Below are positions 28,678-42,500 of a DNA stretch of 64,000 bases, in pieces (within the stretch, counting starts at the first letter, position 1; every line of letters begins with the position of its first letter). Source of the stretch: Pristionchus mayeri (lineage: Eukaryota; Nematoda; Chromadorea; Rhabditida; Neodiplogasteridae); contig BTRK01000005.1 in assembly GCA_036245805.1 (NCBI GenBank), positions 9,114,001 to 9,178,000 on the forward strand, given 5' to 3'. Under the pieces are notes generated by a model. It did no database searches and was not told where the DNA came from. It worked only from the letters and a program-made list of their open reading frames with translations. Made by a program: the position numbers and the translations under genes.

Positions 28678-30525
28678 GTGATGGGTGTGAGAGGGAATGC
28701 TAACCATCGACCTCATCAGGAGCGTAGATCATCCAGGAGTCGTTCATTTCATGGAATTATCAAGTAATTCTCTTTGCTGAAAATGATTCTTTGGTTGCAT
28801 AGTAATGTGGTGATGGGTGTGAGAGGGAATGCTAACCATCGACCTCATCAGGAGCGTAGATCATCCAGGAGTCGTTCATTGCATGGAATTTTCAAGTAAT
28901 TCTCTTTGCCGAAAATGATTCTTTGGTTGCATAATAATGTAGAGATGGGTGTGAGAGGGAATGCTAACCATCGACCTCATCAGGAGCGTAGATCATCCAG
29001 GAGTCGTTCATTGAATGGAATTTTCAAGTAATTCTCTTTGCCGAAAATGATTCTTTGGTTGCATAGTAATGTGGTGATGGGTGTGAGAGGGAATGATCAC
29101 CATCGACTTCATCAGGAGCGTAGATCATCCAGGAGTCGTTCATTGCATGGAATTTTCAAGTAATTCTCTTTGCCGAAAATGATTCTTTGGTTGCATAATA
29201 ATGTGGAGATGGGTGTGAGAGGGAATGCTAACCATCGACCTCATCAGGAGCGTAGATCATCCAGGAGTCGTTCATTGCATGGAATTTTCAAGTAATTCTC
29301 TTTGCCGAAAATGATTCTTTGGTTGCATAATAATGTGGAGATGGGTGTGAGAGGGAATGCTAACCATCGACCTCATCAGGAGCGTAGATCATCCAGGAGT
29401 CGTTCATTTCATGGAATTTTCAAGTAATTCTCTTTGCTGAAAATGATTCTTTGGTTGCATAGTAATGTGGTGATGGGTGTGAGAGGGAATGATCACCATC
29501 GGCCTCATCAGGAGCGTAGATCATCCAGGAGTCGTTCATTGCATGGAATTTTCAAGTAATTCTCTTGGCTTAAAATGATTCTTTGGTTGCATAGTAATGT
29601 GGTGATGGGTGTGAGAGGGAATGCTAACCATCGACCTCATCAGGAGCGTAGATCATCCAGGAGTCGTTCATTTCATGGAATTATCAAGTAATTCTCTTTG
29701 CTGAAAATGATTCTTTGGTTGCATAGTAATGTGGTGATGGGTGTGAGAGGGAATGCTAACCATCGACCTCATCAGGAGCGTAGATCATCCAGGAGTCGTT
29801 CATTGCATGGAATTTTCAAGTAATTCTCTTTGCCGAAAATGATTCTTTGGTTGCATAATAATGTAGAGATGGGTGTGAGAGGGAATGCTAACCATCGACC
29901 TCATCAGGAGCGTAGATCATCCAGGAGTCGTTCATTGAATGGAATTTTCAAGTAATTCTCTTTGCCGAAAATGATTCTTTGGTTGCATAGTAATGTGGTG
30001 ATGGGTGTGAGAGGGAATGATCACCATCGACTTCATCAGGAGCGTAGATCATCCAGGAGTCGTTCATTGCATGGAATTTTCAAGTAATTCTCTTTGCCGA
30101 AAATGATTCTTTGGTTGCATAATAATGTGGAGATGGGTGTGAGAGGGAATGCTAACCATCGACCTCATCAGGAGCGTAGATCATCCAGGAGTCGTTCATT
30201 GCATGGAATTTTCAAGTAATTCTCTTTGCCGAAAATGATTCTTTGGTTGCATAATAATGTGGAGATGGGTGTGAGAGGGAATGCTAACCATCGACCTCAT
30301 CATGAGCGTAGATCATCCAGGAGTCGTTCATTTCATGGAATTTTCAAGTAATTCTCTTTGCTGAAAATGATTCTTTGGTTGCATAGTAATGTGGTGATGG
30401 GTGTGAGAGGGAATGATCACCATCGGCCTCATCAGGAGCGTAGATCATCCAGGAGTCGTTCATTGAATGGAATTTTCAAGTAATTCTCTTTGCCGAAAAT
30501 GATTCTTTGGTTGCATAATAATGTG
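28678..30525. repeat. Two copies of a seven-monomer (924-bp) higher-order repeat
   Basis: Monomers 1-7 (28678-29601) have an ordered series of variants that recurs in monomers 8-14 (29602-30525): TTTCATGGAATTATC, TTGCAT with GTAGAG next, TTGAAT, GATCACC with CGACTTC, two GTGGAG units, then GATCACC with CGGCCTC. The match breaks inside the fourteenth unit, which has TTGAAT and TTGCCG in place of TTGCAT and TTGGCTT. Confidence 0.85.
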
Positions 30526-33500
30526 GAGATGGGTGTGAGAGGGAATGCTAACCATCGACCTCATCAGGAGCGTAGATCATCCAGGAGTCGTTCATTTCAT
30601 GGAATTTTCAAGTAATTCTCTTTGCCGAAAATGATTCTTTGGTTGCATAATAATGTGGAGATGGGTGTGAGAGGGAATGCTAACCATCGACCTCATCAGG
30701 AGCGTAGATCATCCAGGAGTCGTTCATTTCATGGAATTTTCAAGTAATTCTCTTTGCCGAAAATGATTCTTTGGTTGCATAATAATGTGGAGATGGGTGT
30801 GAGAGGGAATGCTAACCATCGACCTCATCAGGAGCGTAGATCATCCAGGAGTCGTTCATTTCATGGAATTTTCAAGTAATTCTCTTTGCTGAAAATGATT
30901 CTTTGGTTGCATAGTAATGTGATGATGGGTGTGAGAGGGAATGATCACCATCGGCCTCATCAGGAGCGTAGATCATCCAGGAGTCGTTCATTGCATGGAA
31001 TTTTCAAGTAATTCTCTTGGCTTAAAATGATTCTTTGGTTGCATAGTAATGTGGTGATGGGTGTGAGAGGGAATGCTAACCATCGACCTCATCAGGAGCG
31101 TAGATCATCCAGGAGTCGTTCATTGCATGGAATTTTCAAGTAATTCTCTTTGCCGAAAATGATTCTTTGGTTGCATAGTAATGTGGAGATGGGTGTGAGA
31201 GGGAATGCTAACCATCGACCTCATCATGAGCGTAGATCATCCAGGAGTCGTTCATTTCATGGAATTTTCAAGTAATTCTCTTTGCTGAAAATGATTCTTT
31301 GGTTGCATAATAATGTGGAGATGGGTGTGAGAGGGAATGCTAACCATCGACCTCATCAGGAGCGTAGATCATCCAGGAGTCGTTCATTTCATGGAATTTT
31401 CAAGTAATTCTCTTTGCTGAAAATGATTCTTTGGTTGCATAGTAATGTGATGATGGGTGTGAGAGGGAATGATCACCATCGGCCTCATCAGGAGCGTAGA
31501 TCATCCAGGAGTCGTTCATTGCATGGAATTTTCAAGTAATTCTCTTGGCTTAAAATGATTCTTTGGTTGCATAGTAATGTGGTGATGGGTGTGAGAGGGA
31601 ATGCTAACCATCGACCTCATCAGGAGCGTAGATCATCCAGGAGTCGTTCATTGCATGGAATTTTCAAGTAATTCTCTTTGCCGAAAATGATTCTTTGGTT
31701 GCATAATAATGTAGAGATGGGTGTGAGAGGGAATGCTAACCATCGACCTCATCAGGAGCGTAGATCATCCAGGAGTCGTTCATTGAATGGAATTTTCAAG
31801 TAATTCTCTTTGCCGAAAATGATTCTTTGGTTGCATAGTAATGTGGTGATGGGTGTGAGAGGGAATGATCACCATCGACTTCATCAGGAGCGTAGATCAT
31901 CCAGGAGTCGTTCATTGCATGGAATTTTCAAGTAATTCTCTTTGCCGAAAATGATTCTTTGGTTGCATAGTAATGTGGTGATGGGTGTGAGAGGGAATGC
32001 TAACCATCGACCTCATCAGGAGCGTAGATCATCCAGGAGTCGTTCATTTCATGGAATTTTCAAGTAATTCTCTTTGCTGAAAATGATTCTTTGGTTGCAT
32101 AGTAATGTGGTGATGGGTGTGAGAGGGAATGATCACCATCGGCCTCATCAGGAGCGTAGATCATCCAGGAGTCGTTCATTGCATGGAATTTTCAAGTAAT
32201 TCTCTTTGCTGAAAATGATTCTTTGGTTGCACAGTAATGTGATGATGGGTGTGAGAGGGAATGCTAACCATCGACCTCATCAGGAGCGTAGATCATCCAG
32301 GAGTCGTTCATTTCATGGATTTTTCAAGTAATTCTCTTTGCCGAAAATGATTCTTTGGTTGCATAATAATGTGGAGATGGGTGTGAGAGGGAATGCTAAC
32401 CATCGACCTCATCAGGAGCGTAGATCATCCAGGAGTCGTTCATTTCATGGAATTTTCAAGTAATTCTCTTTGCTGAAAATGATTCTTTGGTTGCATAATA
32501 ATGTGGAGATGGGTGTGAGAGGGAATGCTAACCATCGACCTCATCAGGAGCGTAGATCATCCAGGAGTCGTTCATTTCATGGAATTTTCAAGTAATTCTC
32601 TTTGCTGAAAATGATTCTTTGGTTGCATAGTAATGTGGTGATGGGTGTGAGAGGGAATGATCACCATCGGCCTCATCAGGAGCGTAGATCATCCAGGAGT
32701 CGTTCATTGCATGGAATTTTCAAGTAATTCTCTTGGCTTAAAATGATTCTTTGGTTGCATAGTAATGTGGTGATGGGTGTGAGAGGGAATGCTAACCATC
32801 GACCTCATCAGGAGCGTAGATCATCCAGGAGTCGTTCATTTCATGGATTTTTCAAGTAATTCTCTTTGCCGAAAATGATTCTTTGGTTGCATAATAATGT
32901 GGAGATGGGTGTGAGAGGGAATGCTAACCATCGACCTCATCAGGAGCGCAGATCATCCAGGAGTCGTTCATTGCATGGAATTTTCAAGTAATTCTCTTTG
33001 CTGAAAATGATTCTTTGGTTGCATAGTAATGTGGTGATGGGTGTGAGAGGGAATGCTAACCATCGACCTCATCAGGAGCGTAGATCATCCAGGAGTCGTT
33101 CATTGCATGGAATTTTTAAGTAATTCTCTTTGCTGAAAATGATTCTTTGGTTGCATAGTAATGTGGTGATGGGTGTGAGAGGGAATGCTAACCATAGACC
33201 TCATCAGGAGCGTAGATCATCCAGGAGTCGTTCATTTCATGGAATTATCAAGTAATTCTCTTTGCTGAAAATGATTCTTTGGTTGCATAGTAATGTGGTG
33301 ATGGGTGTGAGAGGGAATGCTAACCATCGACCTCATCAGGAGCGTAGATCATCCAGGAGTCGTTCATTGCATGGAATTTTCAAGTAATTCTCTTTGCTGA
33401 AAATGATTCTTTGGTTGCATAGTAATGTGGTGATGGGTGTGAGAGGGAATGCTAACCATCGACCTCATCAGGAGCGTAGATCATCCAGGAGTCGTTCATT

Positions 33501-36500
33501 GCATGGAATTTTTAAGTAATTCTCTTTGCTGAAAATGATTCTTTGGTTGCATAGTAATGTGGTGATGGGTGTGAGAGGGAATGCTAACCATAGACCTCAT
33601 CAGGAGCGTAGATCATCCAGGAGTCGTTCATTTCATGGAATTATCAAGTAATTCTCTTTGCTGAAAATGATTCTTTGGTTGCATAGTAATGTGGTGATGG
33701 GTGTGAGAGGGAATGCTAACCATCGACCTCATCAGGAGCGTAGATCATCCAGGAGTCGTTCATTGCATGGAATTTTCAAGTAATTCTCTTTGCCGAAAAT
33801 GATTCTTTGGTTGCATAATAATGTGGAGATGGGTGTGAGAGGGAATGCTAACCATCGACCTCATCAGGAGCGTAGATCATCCAGGAGTCGTTCATTGAAT
33901 GGAATTTTCAAGTAATTCTCTTTGCCGAAAATGATTCTTTGGTTGCTTAATAATGTGGAGATGGGTGTGAGAGGGAATGCTAACCATCGACCTCATCAGG
34001 AGCGTAGATCATCCAGGAGTCGTTCATTTCATGGAATTTTCAAGTAATTCTCTTTGCTGAAAATGATTCTTTGGTTGCATAGTAATGTGGTGATGGGTGT
34101 GAGAGGGAATGATCACCATCGACCTCATCAGGAGCGTAGATCATCCAGGAGTCGTTCATTTCATGGAATTTTCAAGTAATTCTCTTTGCTGAAAATGATT
34201 CTTTGGTTGCATAGTAATGTGGTGATGGGTGTGAGAGGGAATGATCACCATCGACCTCATCAGGAGCGTAGATCATCCAGGAGTCGTTCATTTCATGGAA
34301 TTTTCAAGTAATTCTCTTTGCTGAAAATGATTCTTTGGTTGCATAGTAATGTGGTGATGGGTGTGAGAGGGAATGATCACCATCGACTTCATCAGGAGCG
34401 TAGATCATCCAGGAGTCGTTCATTGCATGGAATTTTCAAGTAATTCTCTTTGCCGAAAATGATTCTTTGGTTGCATAATAATGTGGAGATGGGTGTGAGA
34501 GGGAATGCTAACCATCGACCTCATCAGGAGCGTAGATCATCCAGGAGTCGTTCATTGCATGGAATTTTCAAGTAATTCTCTTTGCCGAAAATGATTCTTT
34601 GGTTGCATAATAATGTGGAGATGGGTGTGAGAGGGAATGCTAACCATCGACCTCATCAGGAGCGTAGATCATCCAGGAGTCGTTCATTTCATGGAATTTT
34701 CAAGTAATTCTCTTTGCTGAAAATGATTCTTTGGTTGCATAGTAATGTGGTGATGGGTGTGAGAGGGAATGATCACCATCGGCCTCATCAGGAGCGTAGA
34801 TCATCCAGAAGTCGTTCATTGCATGGAATTTTCAAGTAATTCTCTTGGCTTAAAATGATTCTTTGGTTGCATAGTAATGTGGTGATGGGTGTGAGAGGGA
34901 ATGCTAACCATCGACCTCATCAGGAGCGTAGATCATCCAGGAGTCGTTCATTTCATGGATTTTTCAAGTAATTCTCTTGGCTGAAAATAATTCTTTGGTT
35001 GCATAGTAATGTGGTGATGGGTGTGAGAGGGAATGATCACCATCGACCTCATCAGGAGCGTAGATCATCCAGGAGTCGTTCATTTCATGGAATTTTCAAG
35101 TAATTCTCTTTGCTGAAAATGATTCTTTGGTTGCATAGTAATGTGGTGATGGGTGTGAGAGGGAATGATCACCATCGACTTCATCAGGAGCGTAGATCAT
35201 CCAGGAGTCGTTCATTGCATGGAATTTTCAAGTAATTCTCTTTGCCGAAAATGATTCTTTGGTTGCATAATAATGTGGAGATGGGTGTGAGAGGGAATGC
35301 TAACCATCGACCTCATCAGGAGCGTAGATCATCCAGGAGTCGTTCATTGCATGGAATTTTCAAGTAATTCTCTTTGCCGAAAATGATTCTTTGGTTGCAT
35401 AATAATGTGGAGATGGGTGTGAGAGGGAATGCTAACCATCGACCTCATCAGGAGCGTAGATCATCCAGGAGTCGTTCATTTCATGGAATTTTCAAGTAAT
35501 TCTCTTTGCTGAAAATGATTCTTTGGTTGCATAGTAATGTGGTGATGGGTGTGAGAGGGAATGATCACCATCGGCCTCATCAGGAGCGTAGATCATCCAG
35601 AAGTCGTTCATTGCATGGAATTTTCAAGTAATTCTCTTGGCTTAAAATGATTCTTTGGTTGCATAGTAATGTGGTGATGGGTGTGAGAGGGAATGCTAAC
35701 CATCGACCTCATCAGGAGCGTAGATAATCCAGGAGTCGTTCATTTCATGGATTTTTCAAGTAATTCTCTTGGCTGAAAATAATTCTTTGGTTGCATAGTA
35801 ATGTGGTGATGGGTGTGATAGGGAATGCTAACCATCGACCTCATCAGGAGCGTAGATCATCCAGGAGTCGTTCATTTCATGGAATTTTCAAGTAATTCTC
35901 TTTGCTGAAAATGATTCTTTGGTTGCATAGTAATGTGGTGATGGGTGTGAGAGGGAATGATCACCATCGGCCTCATCAGGAGCGTAGATCATCCAGAAGT
36001 CGTTCATTGCATGGAATTTTCAAGTAATTCTCTTGGCTTAAAATGATTCTTTGGTTGCATAGTAATGTGGTGATGGGTGTGAGAGGGAATGATCACCATC
36101 GACTTCATCAGGAGCGTAGATCATCCAGGAGTCGTTCATTGCATGGAATTTTCAAGTAATTCTCTTTGCCGAAAATGATTCTTTGGTTGCATAATAATGT
36201 GGAGATGGGTGTGAGAGGGAATGCTAACCATCGACCTCATCAGGAGCGTAGATCATCCAGGAGTCGTTCATTGCATGGAATTTTCAAGTAATTCTCTTTG
36301 CCGAAAATGATTCTTTGGTTGCATAATAATGTGGAGATGGGTGTGAGAGGGAATGCTAACCATCGACCTCATCAGGAGCGTAGATCATCCAGGAGTCGTT
36401 CATTTCATGGATTTTTCAAGTAATTCTCTTGGCTGAAAATAATTCTTTGGTTGCATAGTAATGTGGTGATGGGTGTGATAGGGAATGCTAACCATCGACC

Positions 36501-39500
36501 TCATCAGGAGCGTAGATCATCCAGGAGTCGTTCATTTCATGGAATTTTCAAGTAATTCTCTTTGCTGAAAATGATTCTTTGGTTGCATAGTAATGTGGTG
36601 ATGGGTGTGAGAGGGAATGATCACCATCGGCCTCATCAGGAGCGTAGATCATCCAGAAGTCGTTCATTGCATGGAATTTTCAAGTAATTCTCTTGGCTTA
36701 AAATGATTCTTTGGTTGCATAGTAATGTGGTGATGGGTGTGAGAGGGAATGCTAACCATCGACCTCATCAGGAGCGTAGATCATCCAGGAGTCGTTCATT
36801 TCATGGATTTTTCAAGTAATTCTCTTTGCTGAAAATGATTCTTTGGTTGCATAGTAATGTGGTGATGGGTGTGAGAGGGAATGCTAACCATCGACCTCAT
36901 CAGGAGCGTAGATCATCCAGGAGTCGTTCATTGCATGGAATTTTCAAGTAATTCTCTTGGCTGAAAATAATTCTTTGGTTGCATAGTAATGTGGTGATGG
37001 GTGTGAGAGGGAATGATCACCATCGACCTCATCAGGAGCGTAGATCATCCAGGAGTCGTTCATTTCATGGAATTTTCAAGTAATTCTCTTTGCTGAAAAT
37101 GATTCTTTGGTTGCATAGTAATGTGGTGATGGGTGTGAGAGGGAATGATCACCATCGACTTCATCAGGAGCGTAGATCATCCAGGAGTCGTTCATTGCAT
37201 GGAATTTTCAAGTAATTCTCTTTGCCGAAAATGATTCTTTGGTTGCATAATAATGTGGAGATGGGTGTGAGAGGGAATGCTAACCATCGACCTCATCAGG
37301 AGCGTAGATCATCCAGGAGTCGTTCATTGCATGGAATTTTCAAGTAATTCTCTTTGCCGAAAATGATTCTTTGGTTGCATAATAATGTGGAGATGGGTGT
37401 GAGAGGGAATGCTAACCATCGACCTCATCAGGAGCGTAGATCATCCAGGAGTCGTTCATTTCATGGAATTTTCAAGTAATTCTCTTTGCTGAAAATGATT
37501 CTTTGGTTGCATAGTAATGTGGTGATGGGTGTGAGAGGGAATGATCACCATCGGCCTCATCAGGAGCGTAGATCATCCAGAAGTCGTTCATTGCATGGAA
37601 TTTTCAAGTAATTCTCTTGGCTTAAAATGATTCTTTGGTTGCATAGTAATGTGGTGATGGGTGTGAGAGGGAATGCTAACCATCGACCTCATCAGGAGCG
37701 TAGATCATCCAGGAGTCGTTCATTTCATGGATTTTTCAAGTAATTCTCTTGGCTGAAAATAATTCTTTGGTTGCATAGTAATGTGGTGATGGGTGTGATA
37801 GGGAATGCTAACCATCGACCTCATCAGGAGCGTAGATCATCCAGGAGTCGTTCATTTCATGGAATTTTCAAGTAATTCTCTTTGCTGAAAATGATTCTTT
37901 GGTTGCATAGTAATGTGGTGATGGGTGTGAGAGGGAATGATCACCATCGGCCTCATCAGGAGCGTAGATCATCCAGAAGTCGTTCATTGCATGGAATTTT
38001 CAAGTAATTCTCTTGGCTTAAAATGATTCTTTGGTTGCATAGTAATGTGGTGATGGGTGTGAGAGGGAATGCTAACCATCGACCTCATCAGGAGCGTAGA
38101 TCATCCAGGAGTCGTTCATTTCATGGATTTTTCAAGTAATTCTCTTGGCTGAAAATGATTCTTTGGTTGCATAGTAATGTGGTGATGGGTGTGATAGGGA
38201 ATGCTAACCATCGACCTCATCAGGAGCGTAGATCATCCAGGAGTCGTTCATTTCATGGAATTTTCAAGTAATTCTCTTTGCTGAAAATGATTCTTTGGTT
38301 GCATAGTAATGTGGTGATGGGTGTGATAGGGAATGCTAACCATCGACCTCATCAGGAGCGTAGATCATCCAGGAGTCGTTCATTTCATGGAATTTTCAAG
38401 TAATTCTCTTTGCTGAAAATGATTCTTTGGTTGCATAGTAATGTGGTGATGGGTGTGAGAGGGAATGCTAACCATCGACCTCATCAGGAGCGTAGATCAT
38501 CCAGGAGTCGTTCATTTCATGGAATTTTCAAGTAATTCTCTTTGCTGAAAATGATTCTTTGGTTGCATAGTAATGTGGTGATGGGTGTGAGAGGGAATGA
38601 TCACCATCGGCCTCATCAGGAGCGTAGATCATCCAGGAGTCGTTCATTGCATGGAATTTTCAAGTAATTCTCTTGGCTTAAAATGATTCTTTGGTTGCAT
38701 AGTAATGTGGTGATGGGTGTGAGAGGGAATGCTAACCATCGACCTCATCAGGAGCGTAGATCATCCAGGAGTCGTTCATTTCATGGAATTTTCAAGTAAT
38801 TCTCTTTGCTGAAAATGATTCTTTGGTTGCATAATAATGTGGAGATGGGTGTGAGAGGGAATGCTAACCATCGACCTCATCAGGAGCGTAGATCATCCAG
38901 GAGTCGTTCATTGCATGGAATTTTCAAGTAATTCTCTTTGCCGAAAATGATTCTTTGGTTGCATAATAATGTGGAGATGGGTGTGAGAGGGAATGCTAAC
39001 CATCGACCTCATCAGGAGCGTAGATCATCCAGGAGTCGTTCATTGCATGGAATTTTCAAGTAATTCTCTTTGCCGAAAATGATTCTTTGGTTGCATAATA
39101 ATGTGGAGATGGGTGTGAGAGGGAATGCTAACCATCGACCTCATCAGGAGCGTAGATCATCCAGGAGTCGTTCATTTCATGGAATTTTCAAGTAATTCTC
39201 TTTGCTGAAAATGATTCTTTGGTTGCATAGTAATGTGGTGATGGGTGTGAGAGGGAATGATCACCATCGGCCTCATCAGGAGCGTAGATCATCCAGAAGT
39301 CGTTCATTGCATGGAATTTTCAAGTAATTCTCTTGGTTTAAAATGATTCTTTGGTTGCATAGTAATGTGGTGATGGGTGTGAGAGGGAATGCTAACCATC
39401 GACCTCATCAGGAGCGTAGATCATCCAGGAGTCGTTCATTTCATGGATTTTTCAAGTAATTCTCTTGGCTGAAAATAATTCTTTGGTTGCATAGTAATGT

Positions 39501-42500
39501 GGTGATGGGTGTGATAGGGAATGCTAACCATCGACCTCATCAGGAGCGTAGATCATCCAGGAGTCGTTCATTTCATGGAATTTTCAAGTAATTCTCTTTG
39601 CTGAAAATGATTCTTTGGTTGCATAGTAATGTGGTGATGGGTGTGAGAGGGAATGATCACCATCGGCCTCATCAGGAGCGTAGATCATCCAGAAGTCGTT
39701 CATTGCATGGAATTTTCAAGTAATTCTCTTGGCTTAAAATGATTCTTTGGTTGCATAGTAATGTGGTGATGGGTGTGAGAGGGAATGCTAACCATCGACC
39801 TCATCAGGAGCGTAGATCATCCAGGAGTCGTTCATTTCATGGATTTTTCAAGTAATTCTCTTGGCTGAAAATGATTCTTTGGTTGCATAGTAATGTGGTG
39901 ATGGGTGTGATAGGGAATGCTAACCATCGACCTCATCAGGAGCGTAGATCATCCAGGAGTCGTTCATTTCATGGAATTTTCAAGTAATTCTCTTTGCTGA
40001 AAATGATTCTTTGGTTGCATAGTAATGTGGTGATGGGTGTGATAGGGAATGCTAACCATCGACCTCATCAGGAGCGTAGATCATCCAGGAGTCGTTCATT
40101 TCATGGAATTTTCAAGTAATTCTCTTTGCTGAAAATGATTCTTTGGTTGCATAGTAATGTGGTGATGGGTGTGAGAGGGAATGCTAACCATCGACCTCAT
40201 CAGGAGCGTAGATCATCCAGGAGTCGTTCATTGCATGGAATTTTTAAGTAATTCTCTTTGCTGAAAATGATTCTTTGGTTGCATAGTAATGTGGTGATGG
40301 GTGTGAGAGGGAATGCTAACCATAGACCTCATCAGGAGCGTAGATCATCCAGGAGTCGTTCATTGCATGGAATTTTCAAGTAATTCTCTTTGCCGAAAAT
40401 GATTCTTTGGTTGCATAATAATGTGGAGATGGGTGTGAGAGGGAATGCTAACCATCGACCTCATCAGGAGCGTAGATCATCCAGGAGTCGTTCATTGCAT
40501 GGAATTTTCAAGTAATTCTCTTTGCCGAAAATGATTCTTTGGTTGCATTATAATGTGGAGATGGGTGTAAGAGGGAATGCTAACCATCGACCTCATCAGG
40601 AGCGTAGATCATCCAGGAGTCGTTCATTTCATGGAATTTTCAAGTAATTCTCTTTGCTGAAAATGATTCTTTGGTTGCATAGTAATGTGGTGATGGGTGT
40701 GAGAGGGAATGCTAACCATCGACCTCATCAGGAGCGTAGATCATCCAGGAGTCGTTCATTGCATGGAATTTTCAAGTAATTCTCTTTGCTGAAAATGATT
40801 CTTTGGTTGCATAGTAATGTGCTGATGGGTGTGAGAGGGAATGCTAACCATCGACCTCATCAGGAGCGTAGATCATCCAGGAGTCGTTCATTTCATGGAT
40901 TTTTCAAGTAATTCTCTTTGCTGAAAATGATTCTTTGGTTGCATAGTAATGTGCTGATGGGTGTGAGAGGGAATGCTAACCATCGACCTCATCAGGAGCG
41001 TAGATCATCCAGGAGTCGTTCATTGCATGGAATTTTCAAGTAATTCTCTTGGCTGAAAATGATTCTTTGGTTGCATAGTAATGTGGTGATGGGTGTGATA
41101 GGGAATGCAAACCATCGACCTCATCAGGAGCGTAGATCATCCAGGAGTCGTTCATTTCATGGAATTTTCAAGTAATTCTCTTTGCCGAGAATGATTCTTT
41201 GGTTGCATAGTAATGTGGTGATGGGTGTGAGAGGGAATGCTAACCATCGACATCATCAGGAGCGTAGATCATCCAGGAGTCGTTCATTGCATGTAATTTT
41301 CAAGTAATTCTCTTTGCCGAAAATGATTCTTTGGTTGCATAATAATGTGGAGATGGGTGTGAGAGGGAATGCTAACCATCGACCTCATCAGGAGCGTAGA
41401 TCATCCAGGAGTCGTTCATTGCATGGAATTTTCAAGTAATTCTCTTGGCTGAAAATGATTCTTTGGTTGCATAGTAATGTGGTGATGGGTGTGAGAGGGA
41501 ATGATCACCATCGACCTCATCAGGAGCGTAGATCATCCAGGAGTCGTTCATTGCATGGAATTTTCAAGTAATTCTCTTGGCTGTAAATGATTCTTTGGTT
41601 GCATAGTAATGTGGTGATGGGTGTGAGAGGGAATGATCACCATCGACCTCATCAGGAGCGTAGATCATCCAGGAGTCGTTCATTGCATGTAATTTTCAAG
41701 TAATTCTCTTTGCCGAAAATGATTCTTTGGTTGCATAATAATGTGGAGATGGGTGTGAGAGGGAATGCTAACCATCGACCTCATCAGGAGCGTAGATCAT
41801 CCAGGAGTCGTTCATTGCATGGAATTTTCAAGTAATTCTCTTGGCTGAAAATGATTCTTTGGTTGCATAGTAATGTGGTGATGGGTGTGAGAGGGAATGA
41901 TCACCATCGACCTCATCAGGAGCGTAGATCATCCAGGAGTCGTTCATTGCGTGGAATTTTCAAGTAATTCTCTTGGCTGTAAATGATTCTTTGGTTGCAT
42001 AGTAATGTGGTGATGGGTGTGAGAGGGAATGATCACCATCGACCTCATCAGGAGCGTAGATCATCCAGGAGTCGTTCATTGCATGGAATTTTCAAGTAAT
42101 TCTCTTGGCTGAAAATGATTCTTTGGTTGCATAGTAATGTGGTGATGGGTGTGAGAGGGAATGCTAACCATCGACCTCATCAGGAGCGTAGATCATCCAG
42201 GAGTCGTTCATTGCATGTAATTTTCAAGTAATTCTCTTTGCCGAAAATGATTCTTTGGTTGCATAATAATGTGGAGATGGGTGTGAGAGGGAATGCTAAC
42301 CATCGACCTCATCAGGAGCGTAGATCATCCAGGAGTCGTTCATTGCATGGAATTTTCAAGTAATTCTCTTGGCTGAAAATGATTCTTTGGTTGCATAGTA
42401 ATGTGGTGATGGGTGTGAGAGGGAATGATCACCATCGACCTCATCAGGAGCGTAGATCATCCAGGAGTCGTTCATTGCATGGAATTTTCAAGTAATTCTC

